A stretch of 64,000 nucleotides of DNA, from NCBI GenBank assembly GCA_019359765.1, contig JAHHGU010000005.1, forward strand, positions 98,266-162,265, read 5' to 3'. Every line of letters begins with the position of its first letter. Positions within the stretch are counted from its first letter, which is position 1. The notes beneath the pieces are model-generated. The model did no database searches. It was not told the origin of the DNA and saw only the letters and a program-made list of their open reading frames with translations. Source of the DNA: Aphanothece sp. CMT-3BRIN-NPC111. Lineage in GTDB: Bacteria; Cyanobacteriota; Cyanobacteriia; Cyanobacteriales; JAHHGU01. The translations under genes were made by a program, and so were the position numbers. Positions 38,275-47,221 of this stretch are shown in pieces.

Positions 38275-38664
38275 ATGAAGATAAAAACCCAGTTGGTTCC
38301 GGTCTTAACTCGGCTGTTGGCTAGGACATCTCTGGGTGTCCTGGCTGGCATGGGAGTCGCTTCCTGTCTGCTGCCTCAACCCTCCCTGGCGCAATCAGCC
38401 TACCCCTCATCCTCAGATAACCTTAATGAGGGAAATAACAACCCTTTCTCAAGTAGATACGATGATAGTGGTTTTAGCCCCTTAGATATGATTCATCGTG
38501 CCCAATTGGGTACACTCCGCAGTTTTGATGAATTTAATAGCGAACAGAGTGAAAGCCTTAATAACGCTGCTGACGAGTTCCGACGTCAACAAATTGAAAG
38601 GTTACGCCAGCAAAATCAGGTTTCACCAGTACAACAGGTAACTACTCCGCCAGCGAATAATTAA
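38275..38664 (+). CDS. hypothetical exported protein (129 aa)
   Basis: Function unknown. The N-terminus (MKIKTQLVPVLTRLLARTS, then LAGMGVASCLLPQPSLAQSA) is a signal peptide with a probable cut after SLAQS. The mature ~85 residues are polar and rich in Asn, Ser and Gln (DNLNEGNNNPF, QSESLNNAADEFRRQQIERL). The start at 38275 gives the best signal peptide; an ATG at 38248 is an alternative. It begins 41 bases after the exporter permease and may be transcribed with it. Likely periplasmic or lumenal. Confidence 0.65.
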   Translation: MKIKTQLVPVLTRLLARTSLGVLAGMGVASCLLPQPSLAQSAYPSSSDNLNEGNNNPFSSRYDDSGFSPLDMIHRAQLGTLRSFDEFNSEQSESLNNAADEFRRQQIERLRQQNQVSPVQQVTTPPANN

Positions 38665-38735
38665 TCAGCTTTAATAGGGAACAAGTAGGGCTAAGCGTAG
38701 CTGATGCCCTACTTTCGGTGTTTTCCTGCCTCAGA

Positions 38736-39176
38736 TCAACCAGCGACTGCGGCTAAGATATCATGAGCATGGCTATCGGTTTTGACGCTGGAATCGACGT
38801 GAACGATCTTCCCAGTTTCGTCAATTACATAAGTGACTCGCTGAGCGTAGCCGCTGCTGCCTTCAACGTCATAAGCTTTGATGATGCTGCCATCTACATC
38901 TGCTAGTAGGGGAAAAGGCAGATTGTATTTTTGGGTAAATTGTTGGTGGGCACCCTCATCATCCTTACTGACACCCAGCACCACAATATTTTTGCCCTCA
39001 TAGTCTGCATAGGAATCTCGAAAGCTACAAGCTTGTTTGGTGCAGCCTGGAGTATCATCTTTCGGGTAGAAATACAAAACTACTTTTTTACCAGCCAAAT
39101 CAGACAGGGAGACGGTGTTACCGTTGGTGTCTTTCGTGGTGAAAGCAGGTGCTGTCGTTCCAACTGCTAGAGCCAT
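38736..39176 (-). CDS. peroxiredoxin Q / bacterioferritin comigratory protein
   Basis: A thiol peroxidase of 146 residues that reduces hydrogen and lipid peroxides with electrons from thioredoxin. The peroxidatic Cys and resolving Cys are in KDDTPGCTKQACSFRD, spaced by four residues as in PrxQ/BCP. VVLYFYPKDDTPG, VLGVSKDDEGAHQQF and LPFPLLADVDG are family segments. There is no signal peptide, so it is cytoplasmic. It is convergent with the upstream exported-protein gene and divergent from the next gene. Confidence 0.95.
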   Translation of the reverse strand: MALAVGTTAPAFTTKDTNGNTVSLSDLAGKKVVLYFYPKDDTPGCTKQACSFRDSYADYEGKNIVVLGVSKDDEGAHQQFTQKYNLPFPLLADVDGSIIKAYDVEGSSGYAQRVTYVIDETGKIVHVDSSVKTDSHAHDILAAVAG

Positions 39177-39334
39177 AAATGCCGTTTCCTTGTACTTTAT
39201 AATTATTGATCGCTAGTAAATTTTACCTGAATGCGGCGGGAAGGCTCCGGCTAGAACAGTTAGCGCTTTCTAGACGTTTAGCGGGATATAAATCGCCGCC
39301 AGTATATTTATTAATCCCTCTCAGGGATGGAAAG

Positions 39335-39745
39335 ATGACTTATATTAAGCCCAAAGACGCTCAAGCAATTCAATATCCCAGCCGCACTGTAGAACGGGCA
39401 GAAAGGGCGATGCGGTGTTCACCCTTCCAGCTGCCTTTGTTTGCGGCAATGCGATCTGCAAGTATTTCCATAAATGCGATCGCATCTGACGCTGGTATCC
39501 AAAACCACTACACCCGACACCCCCTGTCAGAGTTAGCAGCCGAAAACGCCCTCGTATGGCTCATCGAGGTAGGTATCCTGCGGCGAGAGGTAGATGGGCA
39601 GGGAATCACTGACAGTTTTCGCCTAACTCCCTTGGGACGTCAACTAGTGGAGAAATACGAGCTACAAGGAGGTGTCTTGCTTCCTCCATCTTTACTGGAT
39701 CGCCTCTACAATACGTTGAGTCGCTGGTTTCGGCTGCCATTTTAA
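39335..39745 (+). CDS. cyanobacterial conserved protein, Npun_F0494-like
   Basis: A 136-residue soluble protein of unknown role. The sequence MTYIKPKDAQAIQYPSRTVE with ERAMRCSPFQLPLFAAMR matches, from memory, a cyanobacterial family named after Npun_F0494. The second half (LVWLIEVGILRREVDGQGIT then FRLTPLGRQLVEKY) looks like a winged helix, so DNA binding is possible. I chose the ATG at 39335, preceded by AGGGATGG; the frame is open back to 39206 but that part overlaps the peroxiredoxin promoter region. Confidence 0.65.
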   Translation: MTYIKPKDAQAIQYPSRTVERAERAMRCSPFQLPLFAAMRSASISINAIASDAGIQNHYTRHPLSELAAENALVWLIEVGILRREVDGQGITDSFRLTPLGRQLVEKYELQGGVLLPPSLLDRLYNTLSRWFRLPF

Positions 39746-39985
39746 ATAGTTTTGAGTTTTGAGTTAAAGAAATTAATTGTATAGACTCATAACCAAAGCT
39801 TGGCAAAACACTCAATACTCCTAAGTCGGTAGGTGAAAATAAACTGAACATAAGAGGGCCGGTTTGGAAATGCCGAAACTGGCTTATGGCAAGCGTTTTC
39901 GCTCAACCCGCCCCTACAGTTCATTTTCCGCTTAATTATGCCCACCTACTTCATTCTCTTCTAACTCAAAACTCAAAACTATCTT
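39746..39985. repeat. spacer with inverted TTTTGAG/CTCAAAA repeats before cobQ
   Basis: AGTTTTGAGTTTTGAGTT (from 39748) and AACTCAAAACTCAAAACT (39963-39980) are mutual complements 200 bases apart, the same unit seen at 18770 and 60840. No gene lies between them. Confidence 0.55.
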
Positions 39986-41473
39986 ATGAAAGCCATTATG
40001 GTTGTGGGCACGACCTCCCACGCCGGAAAATCGCTCCTGACTGCTGCCATCTGTCGCATTTTGTCGCGCCGGGGCTGGCGTGTGACTCCATTTAAGGGGC
40101 AGAATATGGCGCTGAATGCCTATGTGACCTCAAATGGAGAAGAAATGGGTCATGCTCAGGCTGTGCAAGCTTGGGCTGCTGGCGTAACGCCTACGGTGGA
40201 GATGAACCCAATTTTACTCAAGCCTCAAGGGGACATGACCTCGCAGGTAATTCTCAAGGGCAAAGCTGTGGGAACAGTAAGCGCCTCAGATTATTACGAG
40301 AAGTATTTCGATCTAGGTTGGCAGGCAATTAAAGACTCGTTACAGCATCTATCTGAACAATTTGATTTAGTGGTTTGCGAAGGGGCAGGTAGCCCTGCGG
40401 AGATTAACCTCAAGCACCGCGATTTAACAAATATGCGCGTGGCAAAATATTTAAATGCCTCGACTTTCCTGGTGGTAGATATAGATCGGGGCGGTGCTTT
40501 TGCCCATGTTGTCGGCACTCTGGAGTTGTTGGAACCAGAGGAACGGGCATTAATTAAGGGAGTTGTGATTAATAAGTTTAGAGGACAGCGATCGCTTTTA
40601 GAATCTGGTATCACCTGGCTAGAAGAACGCACGGGCATTCCTGTTGCTGGTGTAATTCCCTGGATGAACCAAATGTTCCCCTCTGAGGATTCACTGGATC
40701 TGCTGGATCACCGTTCCCGAAAAACTCATAGCGATATCACTATTGGCGTGATCCGCCTGCCCCGAATTGCCAACTTTACTGATTTTGACCCCCTAGAAGC
40801 AGAACCCAGCGTCACGGTGAAATATATTAACCCGGAAGATTCCTTAGGGCATCTGGATGCCCTAATTATCCCTGGTTCTAAAACCACCATTTCTGACTTA
40901 AAGGTTATCCAAGAAACGGGTATGGGGGCAGAAATTCAAAAATACGCAGCTGCCGGGGGCACAATTCTGGGCATCTGTGGCGGCTTCCAAATGTTGGGGG
41001 AAAATCTCAGCGATCCAGAAAAAGTTGAAGGCGAAATAGAGCGCTATAACGGCTTGGGATTGTTACCAATGAATACTGTTATGACAGCGGAAAAAATTAC
41101 CTGCCAACGGTTGGTAACTTCTAACTATCCTCAGCCTGGGCTGTCGGTGGCTGGATATGAAATTCATCAGGGCCGCACTCAGATGCTAGACTCGAATGAG
41201 AGAGTTTCAGCGTCCTCTTATCAACCTTTGTTTGACGATCCTAGTCTGGGAATTGTGGATGCCCGTCAATCAATCTGGGGAACTTATCTGCACGGTATTT
41301 TTGATAATGGTTCCTGGCGACGCGCCTGGTTAAATCACCTCCGCCATCAACGGGGACTAAACTCTCTACCAACTGGCGTTCCTAATTACCACGAACAGCG
41401 AGAGGCAATTTTTGATTCTCTTGCGGATACAGTTGAAGCTTATTTAGATTTAACGCCAGTATTACCAGCCTAG
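39986..41473 (+). CDS. cobQ: cobyric acid synthase
   Basis: Amidates side chains b, d, e and g of adenosyl-cobyrinic acid a,c-diamide in cobalamin synthesis, using glutamine and ATP. The N-terminal dethiobiotin-synthetase-like domain (~1-240) has the modified P-loop VVGTTSHAGKSLLTAA and FKGQNMALNAYVT. The C-terminal class I glutaminase domain (~250-490) has the nucleophilic Cys in GTILGICGGFQMLG and His in GTYLHGIFDN. Length (495) is normal. It is followed by a ferredoxin gene. Confidence 0.96.
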   Translation: MKAIMVVGTTSHAGKSLLTAAICRILSRRGWRVTPFKGQNMALNAYVTSNGEEMGHAQAVQAWAAGVTPTVEMNPILLKPQGDMTSQVILKGKAVGTVSASDYYEKYFDLGWQAIKDSLQHLSEQFDLVVCEGAGSPAEINLKHRDLTNMRVAKYLNASTFLVVDIDRGGAFAHVVGTLELLEPEERALIKGVVINKFRGQRSLLESGITWLEERTGIPVAGVIPWMNQMFPSEDSLDLLDHRSRKTHSDITIGVIRLPRIANFTDFDPLEAEPSVTVKYINPEDSLGHLDALIIPGSKTTISDLKVIQETGMGAEIQKYAAAGGTILGICGGFQMLGENLSDPEKVEGEIERYNGLGLLPMNTVMTAEKITCQRLVTSNYPQPGLSVAGYEIHQGRTQMLDSNERVSASSYQPLFDDPSLGIVDARQSIWGTYLHGIFDNGSWRRAWLNHLRHQRGLNSLPTGVPNYHEQREAIFDSLADTVEAYLDLTPVLPA

Positions 41474-41640
41474 AAATGCTGAATGTTAAGTGTTAAGTTA
41501 AGAGTGAATGCTGAGAGCTAAGATAAATTGGAAGAATGATGATATTTAGGAGAACTAAATAGTAGAGGCTTATCGGCTTGCAAAGGATTTACCGCCAAAT
41601 TTGGCAATCCCCAATCTAAAATCCAAAATCTAAAATCAAG

Positions 41641-41880
41641 ATGAGTGTTTGCGTTCAATTCTTGCCAGATGATGTCAGCGTTGACGCTGAGGTGGGAGAG
41701 GCTTTGCTTGCTGTCGCCGAACGTGCGGGTGTCTTCATCCCTACGGGCTGCTTAATGGGTTCGTGCTACGCCTGTGAGGTCGAGGTTGAGGATGGGCATA
41801 CTATATGTGCTTGTATCACAGCCATACCAGCAGGGCGATCGTATCTCAGGATCAATCTTTGGAGTGATCCCACTTGGTAG
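41641..41880 (+). CDS. 2Fe-2S ferredoxin-like protein (79 aa)
   Basis: A small plant-type ferredoxin fold. The cluster loop is GCLMGSCYACEVEV (C-x4-C-x2-C) with the fourth Cys in TICACITAIPAG, so all four ligands are present. The protein is shorter than photosynthetic PetF (~97 residues) and lacks its acidic N-terminal half, matching a compact cyanobacterial ferredoxin type. Electron partners are unknown. The upstream spacer holds AATCTAAAATCCAAAATCTA repeats and no clear ribosome site. Separated from cobQ by 167 bases. Confidence 0.85.
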   Translation: MSVCVQFLPDDVSVDAEVGEALLAVAERAGVFIPTGCLMGSCYACEVEVEDGHTICACITAIPAGRSYLRINLWSDPTW

Positions 41881-42114
41881 CTAGGCAGGCATCAAGATCG
41901 CGATCGCTATGGGAACAAAATACAATTATCCATCTTAATAGCATTTGCCCTGTGTATACGGTATATATCCCTATGCGAACTGCCTCTAGTTTCTTCATGC
42001 CTAATGAAATAGGATAAGCTCGCTTCAGGACTAATAAAAAGCCTTTCGGCTATTGGATAGTATTTTACTTTGTAAAATACAATATCATAATGTATCTGAA
42101 AATATAACAGAACA

Positions 42115-43488
42115 ATGATTGCAGAACAATCTCTTGTAGAAGAGGCATTCCAAGCACTCGAAGATTCGATTATTTACTATAATGGGCGTCCAGTTGGAAC
42201 GATAGCTGCCCGCGACCCAGAGGTTGATGCCCTCAATTATGACCAGTGTTTTATCCGCGATTTTGTTTCTTCAGCGCTTGTATTTTTAATCAAAGATAGA
42301 GCAGAAATTGTTCGTAATTTCCTAGAAGTTACCTTAAAGTTACAGCCGAAAGAAAGGCAGTTGGACTCTTCTAAACCTGGTGTAGGTTTAATTCCCGCCA
42401 GCTTTAAGGTGGAAATATCCAACGGTAAGGAACAGGTGAAAGCTGATTTTGGCGAACATGCGATCGCCAGAGTTTCACCCGTGGATTCTTGCCTCTGGTG
42501 GATAATTTTGTTGCGGGCTTACGTTAATTCTACAAAAGATACTGCTCTAGCTTATCGAGCCGATTTCCAACAGGGTATTAGGTTAATTCTGGAACTGTGT
42601 TTGGTGTCTCGGTTTGATATGGAACCAACACTGTTGGTTACAGATGGAGCTAGTATGATTGACCGTCGGATGGGTCTCTATGGTCATCCTATAGACATTC
42701 AATCTCTTTTTTATGCTGCCTTGCGAGGGGCAAGCGAATTGCTTTTTCCTAATAAAGATAATCAATACTTAATCAAGGCATTGCATAGCCGCCTCAATCC
42801 GCTAATTAAGCATATTCAAGAGAATTACTGGCTTAATACAGAGCGATTGAATGTAATCTACCGTTACAAAGTTGAAGAGTATGGAGAAAACGTTCTCAAT
42901 CGATTCAATATTTATTCAGATTCTATTCCCTTTCATACGTTGACTGAATGGTTGCCAGAAACGGGGGGATATTTAGCAGGTAATTTAGGTCCATCGCACA
43001 TAGATTGTCGCTTCTTTGCCGTGGGAAACTTGATGGCGATCGTTTCTTCTTTAGCAAGCAAGCAGCAGTCGCAAGCAATTTTAAATTTGATTGAAGAACG
43101 ATGGAGCGATTTGCTGGGAGATATGCCCATGAAGATATGTTTTCCAGCTTTAGAAGACATAGAATGGAAGATTATTACTGGATGCGATCCCAAAAATAGA
43201 GCTTGGTCTTATCACAATGGTGGCAATTGGCCCGTCTTAATATGGATGTTTGTCGCCGCAGTTCAGAAAATGGGTAGAACCGAGCTTGGGCATGAAGCTA
43301 TTAAAATTGCTGAAAAACGCTTGAGTAAGGATGAATGGGCGGAATATTACGATGGTAAGAAAGGCACGCTGGTTGGGAAAGAAGCGAGGAAGTATCAAAC
43401 TTGGTCAATCGCTGGCTATTTATTGGCAAAAGAGTTGATGGCTAACCCACGTCATCTCAAGTTAGTCAGTTTTGATGAATACCCTTAA
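42115..43488 (+). CDS. neutral/alkaline invertase (GH100)
   Basis: A cytoplasmic enzyme that hydrolyses sucrose to glucose and fructose. The 457-residue sequence shows the GH100 pattern throughout: [20 protein letters not shown] with the candidate catalytic Asp, [51 protein letters not shown], and the late [15 protein letters not shown] and [14 protein letters not shown]. Length agrees with cyanobacterial InvA-type enzymes. In cyanobacteria this invertase channels sucrose carbon into metabolism; no sucrose synthesis gene is adjacent. The gene stands alone. Confidence 0.93.
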   Translation: MIAEQSLVEEAFQALEDSIIYYNGRPVGTIAARDPEVDALNYDQCFIRDFVSSALVFLIKDRAEIVRNFLEVTLKLQPKERQLDSSKPGVGLIPASFKVEISNGKEQVKADFGEHAIARVSPVDSCLWWIILLRAYVNSTKDTALAYRADFQQGIRLILELCLVSRFDMEPTLLVTDGASMIDRRMGLYGHPIDIQSLFYAALRGASELLFPNKDNQYLIKALHSRLNPLIKHIQENYWLNTERLNVIYRYKVEEYGENVLNRFNIYSDSIPFHTLTEWLPETGGYLAGNLGPSHIDCRFFAVGNLMAIVSSLASKQQSQAILNLIEERWSDLLGDMPMKICFPALEDIEWKIITGCDPKNRAWSYHNGGNWPVLIWMFVAAVQKMGRTELGHEAIKIAEKRLSKDEWAEYYDGKKGTLVGKEARKYQTWSIAGYLLAKELMANPRHLKLVSFDEYP

Positions 43489-43530
43489 CTCGTAGGTTAG
43501 ATAATTTGTCTATTAATAGTAGGCAGAAAT

Positions 43531-43803
43531 CTACTTCCTAACATCCTCTTTGAGTTGAAGGTACAACCCTGGCGACTCAGACATTGTGCTTAAATAAACA
43601 TTCCAGAATTGTGGGCTATCCAGCAGTTCTGGTTGCCGTTGCAGCATCTGCGCCACATAAGGAAATAGATAAGCTTGAAGCTTTGAGCCGTCGCTTGTGA
43701 GTAGAACGCCCTGAGTGAATTCTTCTACGCTAGGTATATAGTGCCCTCGCATCAAGCCAATGGCTTTATACCCCGTAGGGTGGTCTGAGGGTAAGCTACT
43801 CAT
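43531..43803 (-). CDS. conserved cyanobacterial protein, possibly C-terminally truncated (90 aa)
   Basis: Function unknown. The start (GYKAIGLMRGHYIPSVEEFT, then GVLLTSDGSKLQAYLFP) resembles a cyanobacterial family whose members begin GYKAIG and are, in my recollection, considerably longer. This one stops at LYLQLKEDVRK, so the C-terminal half may be lost. No signal peptide or membrane segment. It is divergent from the flavin oxidoreductase with a 70-bp gap. Confidence 0.6.
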   Translation of the reverse strand: MSSLPSDHPTGYKAIGLMRGHYIPSVEEFTQGVLLTSDGSKLQAYLFPYVAQMLQRQPELLDSPQFWNVYLSTMSESPGLYLQLKEDVRK

Positions 43804-43873
43804 TCTCTATTCGTTCCAGCTTTTTTAGAATTGCTTCCCAAGTTTAGATCCATAGTACAAAGGAACTTGTTCT

Positions 43874-44938
43874 ATGACACATTTGTTCGATTTCCTCACA
43901 CAGCGTGGCGTGACTTTTCGTAACCGCATCGCAGTTTCGCCTATGTGCCAGTATTCCAGTATTGATGGTTATGCTAATGAGTGGCATTTTGTACACCTAC
44001 CCAGTCGGGCGGTGGGTGGAGCCGGACTGGTGATGACTGAAGCGGCTGCTGTCGAGCCGAGCGGTCGGATTACGCCTCAAGACTTGGGTATTTGGAAGGA
44101 CGAACATATTCAACCTTTGGCTAAGGTTGCAGACTTAATTCACCGCTTTGGTGCGATCGCGGCAATTCAACTCGCCCATGCCGGCCGCAAAGCTAGCACT
44201 GCCGCACCTTGGGAGGGAGGACAATATTTGACAGAAAAACAAGGAGGATGGCGACCAATTGTTGCTCCCAGTGCAATTGCTTTTAGCGAGGATAGCCCAG
44301 TTCCACAAGCATTAAGCCGGGAAGAAATCCAGCAGGTTGTGACCGCTTTTGTGCAGGCTACAAGGCGAAGTCTTGAGGCTGGCTTCAAAGTGATTGAAAT
44401 TCATGCTGCTCACGGCTATCTCATCCACGAATTTCTCTCGCCTTTGAGCAATTATCGGGAAGACGAGTATGGCGGTAGCTTTGAGAATCGCATCCGCTTG
44501 CTGTGTGAAATTGCGATCGCCCTCAGAGCGGTTTTACCTGACAGCACCCCCTTGTGGGTACGCATCTCCGCGACTGATTGGGTAGAAGGTGGTTGGGATA
44601 TCCAGCAAAGTGTTGCCTTGAGTCAGAAGTTAATTGCTTTAGGCGTAGACTTGATTGACTGCTCCTCAGGCGCTATTGTACCGGGTGTAAAAGTCCCCGT
44701 TGGGCCAGGTTATCAGGTGCAATTTGCAGAACAAATTCGGAAAGAAGTAGGTATCCAAACGGGAGCAGTAGGCATGATTACTACACCAGAGCAAGCCGAC
44801 CAAATTATTCGTACTGGTCAGGCGGATTTGGTGCTACTAGCTCGTGAGTTGCTCCGTAACCCTTATTGGCCCTTGCACGCTGCGAAGCAACTAGGGCATA
44901 AAATACCTGCTCCCGTCCAGTATGAACGGGCTTGGTAA
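43874..44938 (+). CDS. NADH:flavin oxidoreductase, Old Yellow Enzyme family (YqjM-like)
   Basis: An FMN enzyme of 354 residues that reduces activated C=C bonds of enals, enones and nitro compounds with NAD(P)H. The thermophilic-like/YqjM class is indicated by Cys in AVSPMCQYSSIDG, which tunes the flavin. QLAHAGRKAST, the substrate-binding His pair in FKVIEIHAAHGYLIHEFLSP, and VLLARELLRNPYWPLHAA complete the pattern. The ATG follows weak AAGGAAC. It is likely a detoxification enzyme for electrophiles. Confidence 0.94.
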   Translation: MTHLFDFLTQRGVTFRNRIAVSPMCQYSSIDGYANEWHFVHLPSRAVGGAGLVMTEAAAVEPSGRITPQDLGIWKDEHIQPLAKVADLIHRFGAIAAIQLAHAGRKASTAAPWEGGQYLTEKQGGWRPIVAPSAIAFSEDSPVPQALSREEIQQVVTAFVQATRRSLEAGFKVIEIHAAHGYLIHEFLSPLSNYREDEYGGSFENRIRLLCEIAIALRAVLPDSTPLWVRISATDWVEGGWDIQQSVALSQKLIALGVDLIDCSSGAIVPGVKVPVGPGYQVQFAEQIRKEVGIQTGAVGMITTPEQADQIIRTGQADLVLLARELLRNPYWPLHAAKQLGHKIPAPVQYERAW

Positions 44939-44988
44939 GTTGATGAAAAGCTCTTTAGTAGACCAGTCTGCTTAGACCTTATTTAAAC

Positions 44989-45130
44989 TTAAGCAGCATC
45001 AACAGTAAGTGCAAAAATAGACTGGGCAGCCAGCAATTTCTGAGCCACTTCTGACATCAATGTCCATAGCTTCCAAGCTACTCATGCGCCAAATATAGAA
45101 CTGATAAGGCTTTTGCTGTTTATCTTGCAC
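44989..45130 (-). pseudogene. frameshifted 3' remnant of an unknown gene
   Basis: In the 44939-45274 spacer the minus strand reads VQDKQQKPYQFYIWRMSSLE then, after a one-base shift near 45050, SEVAQKLLAAQSIFALTVDA and a stop. The spliced sequence looks like a real protein C-terminus but has no start or family I recognise. No other gene is visible in the spacer. Confidence 0.35.
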
Positions 45131-45274
45131 TTATTTATACGTCAAGTTCGAGCAAGCTGCATAAACACACCAAGGTGAACGTGAGAATAGGTAAGCAGAG
45201 CTGAAGGTATGACTTTTATTTAGTATCAAAACCTACTTTGCTGATTGAAAAACTTACCTAATCAGGAAAAAACT

Positions 45275-45925
45275 ATGTTCCCGAAATCATTGCAGCAAGT
45301 TGTCACAATCCTTAGTGTTAGTGTTCCTCTTTTTACACTGACTCCCTTTGCAGAGAATGCCGTTGCACAATCCAACTCTCATTATGTAAATGTTGATAGT
45401 GAACTGAGCTGTGTAGACCAACCAATAGATGAAGAACTATACGGTCGGAATATCTATCAGTTGTTCTTGGATGGAGTGCGAGTAAGATATGAGCTTGACT
45501 GGACTCGCGAGCAGGCGATCGCCAATTTAGAGTTAAATAAAAAGAACTATCCCCAGAAGAAAGTTGAAGGCTTGTTCAACGGTAAAAAAGTAGGATACGA
45601 GTTGTTTTGGAATAAGGTGCGAGTTGGATTTGAACCTAGCTGGACTCGCGAACAAGCAGTTGCCAACTTAGAGTTCAATAAAAAGAGTTATCCCCAGAAG
45701 AAAGTTGAAGGTGTATTCAATGGTAAAAAAGTAGGATACGAGTTGTTTTGGGATGACGCACGAGTTGGATTTGAACCTAGTTGGACTCGCGAACAAGCTA
45801 TTGACAACTTAAATTTGAATCACGAGAGCTATCCACAGAAGAAAGTTGATGGATGTTTCAACGGCGAGAAGCTATATCTACCAAGCAAAGCTGTAACTAG
45901 ACCAGCTATGCCTAGTAATGAGTAG
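45275..45925 (+). CDS. exported protein with three 47-residue repeats
   Basis: A 216-residue protein of unknown function. Residues 1-32 form a signal peptide (LQQVVTILSVSVPLFTLTPF ... AVAQS). The mature part has three tandem units of 47 residues (141 bp at DNA level; the GGACTCGCGA core recurs at 45501, 45642 and 45783). Each contains a W-TREQA--NL--N---YPQKKV-G-FNG motif. Units two and three are nearly identical in DNA, pointing to recent duplication. Single cysteines before and in the last unit could pair. The ATG at 45275 has CAGGAAA upstream; the TTG at 45245 is unlikely. A periplasmic or cell-surface location is expected. Confidence 0.75.
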   Translation: MFPKSLQQVVTILSVSVPLFTLTPFAENAVAQSNSHYVNVDSELSCVDQPIDEELYGRNIYQLFLDGVRVRYELDWTREQAIANLELNKKNYPQKKVEGLFNGKKVGYELFWNKVRVGFEPSWTREQAVANLEFNKKSYPQKKVEGVFNGKKVGYELFWDDARVGFEPSWTREQAIDNLNLNHESYPQKKVDGCFNGEKLYLPSKAVTRPAMPSNE

Positions 45926-45987
45926 CGTTTGGTCAAGATGAACGACTTTAATCTCAGCACAAGCAGGTTGGTTGGGCGCATGAGTAG

Positions 45988-46686
45988 CTAAGCTTTTAAC
46001 TTTGCTACCATCTCAGCACGAGCCGAAACATCCAACTTCAGAAACATCCGCTTGAGTGCTTGTTTCACTCCGTTGTAACTAATTCCCAATCTGATACCAA
46101 TTTCTCGATTGCTCAAACCCTGAGCTACCAGTTCGGCAATTTCTAATTCTCGTTTTGTTAAATAGGCTGCATAAGCTGAATTGGCACTTAGTGCAGGGAT
46201 TTGTAATGTTGCCAAGCGCACTGATAAGTGCAAACACAAAGAACTAACCCGAATCAAATCGCTGTCACAGAAGGGTAGCAAATGGCTTCCGCGCAGGAAA
46301 TAAATGCCACCAATTAACCGCCCGTTACCCACCAATGGGGCAACCATACCATGCTCAATTCCATAGCGGCGGAACAGGTATTGATATATTTTGCTCTGCC
46401 TCCAAGCTTGAGGTGTCTGCATTGATAAGTTGTGAACTGGAATGTGTTGCTGGAGCATTAGCAGACTCACTGGATCTGTATCCCGTCCCAATTCTCGATA
46501 ACTTTCTCGAAATGTATCAGGTAGTCCAGACAACTCGGATGAATTTACCTGTAAGTTACTGTCCAATAGATCCAGACCCCAAGCTTTAGCTGCAACGAGC
46601 CTACCTGCACTATCCATAAAATAGGAGCGCAATTGGGATTCGTTGCGGGCAGTGGCAACTTTTTCGACAAAAATAGGCAACTTCAT
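45988..46686 (-). CDS. LuxR-type transcriptional regulator, paralogue of the 8856 gene
   Basis: A 232-residue regulator with an N-terminal GAF-like part (AKAWGLDLLDSNLQ, HGMVAPLVGNGRLIGGIYF) and a C-terminal LuxR helix-turn-helix (TKRELEIAELVAQGLSNREI, then NGVKQALKRMFLKLDVSARA). The ATG at 46686 is taken as start; the TTG one codon earlier is not needed. It lies head-to-head (77 bp) with MAPEG and aldo/keto reductase genes and probably controls them. The paired layout repeats that of the regulator at 8856. Confidence 0.88.
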   Translation of the reverse strand: MKLPIFVEKVATARNESQLRSYFMDSAGRLVAAKAWGLDLLDSNLQVNSSELSGLPDTFRESYRELGRDTDPVSLLMLQQHIPVHNLSMQTPQAWRQSKIYQYLFRRYGIEHGMVAPLVGNGRLIGGIYFLRGSHLLPFCDSDLIRVSSLCLHLSVRLATLQIPALSANSAYAAYLTKRELEIAELVAQGLSNREIGIRLGISYNGVKQALKRMFLKLDVSARAEMVAKLKA

Positions 46687-46763
46687 CAAACTGTACCCAG
46701 TTGGGGACTAGAGGCAATACCTGCTCTCATTTATCGTCAGGCTGAAGTGATTTTAAGCTGACA

Positions 46764-47153
46764 ATGACTCTTGATTTGATTTGCCTCTTGGTCTTAGCTC
46801 TTTGGTCAATTCCCCTTAATCATATTCCCGCGATCGCCCGCACAGTTCACTCAGATTTAGCCTGGGGAATTGGCAATCGAGAAAAGATGCCAGAGGTTCC
46901 CTTGTGGGTAGAACGGGCAGACCGCGCCCAACGCAATCACCACGATAACCTAAGTGCGATCGCCACCGTGATTCTAATTGCACAGGTAACAGGACAAACA
47001 GATCGGGTAACAGCGATCGCATCAATCGTTCTGGTTAGCTTGCGGTTGCTGCACAGCCTTAGTTATATCTTTGGCATCATTCTTATTCGCTCGATCGCTT
47101 ATTTTGGTGCTGTAGCGGCACTGCTAACGATTGTGTGGCGGATTTTTAATTGA
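46764..47153 (+). CDS. MAPEG-family membrane protein
   Basis: A 129-residue integral membrane protein with four hydrophobic segments. WVERADRAQRNHHDNLSAIA matches the conserved MAPEG motif (E-R---A--N--E), and SLRLLHSLSYIFGIILIRSI resembles the RI-H---Y segment. Relatives are microsomal glutathione transferases and eicosanoid enzymes; bacterial members conjugate glutathione or reduce lipid peroxides. Its end is followed closely by an aldo/keto reductase gene, suggesting a two-gene detoxification unit divergent from a LuxR regulator. Confidence 0.85.
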   Translation: MTLDLICLLVLALWSIPLNHIPAIARTVHSDLAWGIGNREKMPEVPLWVERADRAQRNHHDNLSAIATVILIAQVTGQTDRVTAIASIVLVSLRLLHSLSYIFGIILIRSIAYFGAVAALLTIVWRIFN

Positions 47154-47221
47154 GCCAAATCAAACTGTTTGGGAACCTGCTTGTAGAATCAATGTGTGCA
47201 GTAGCGAACGGAAGCAGAAGC

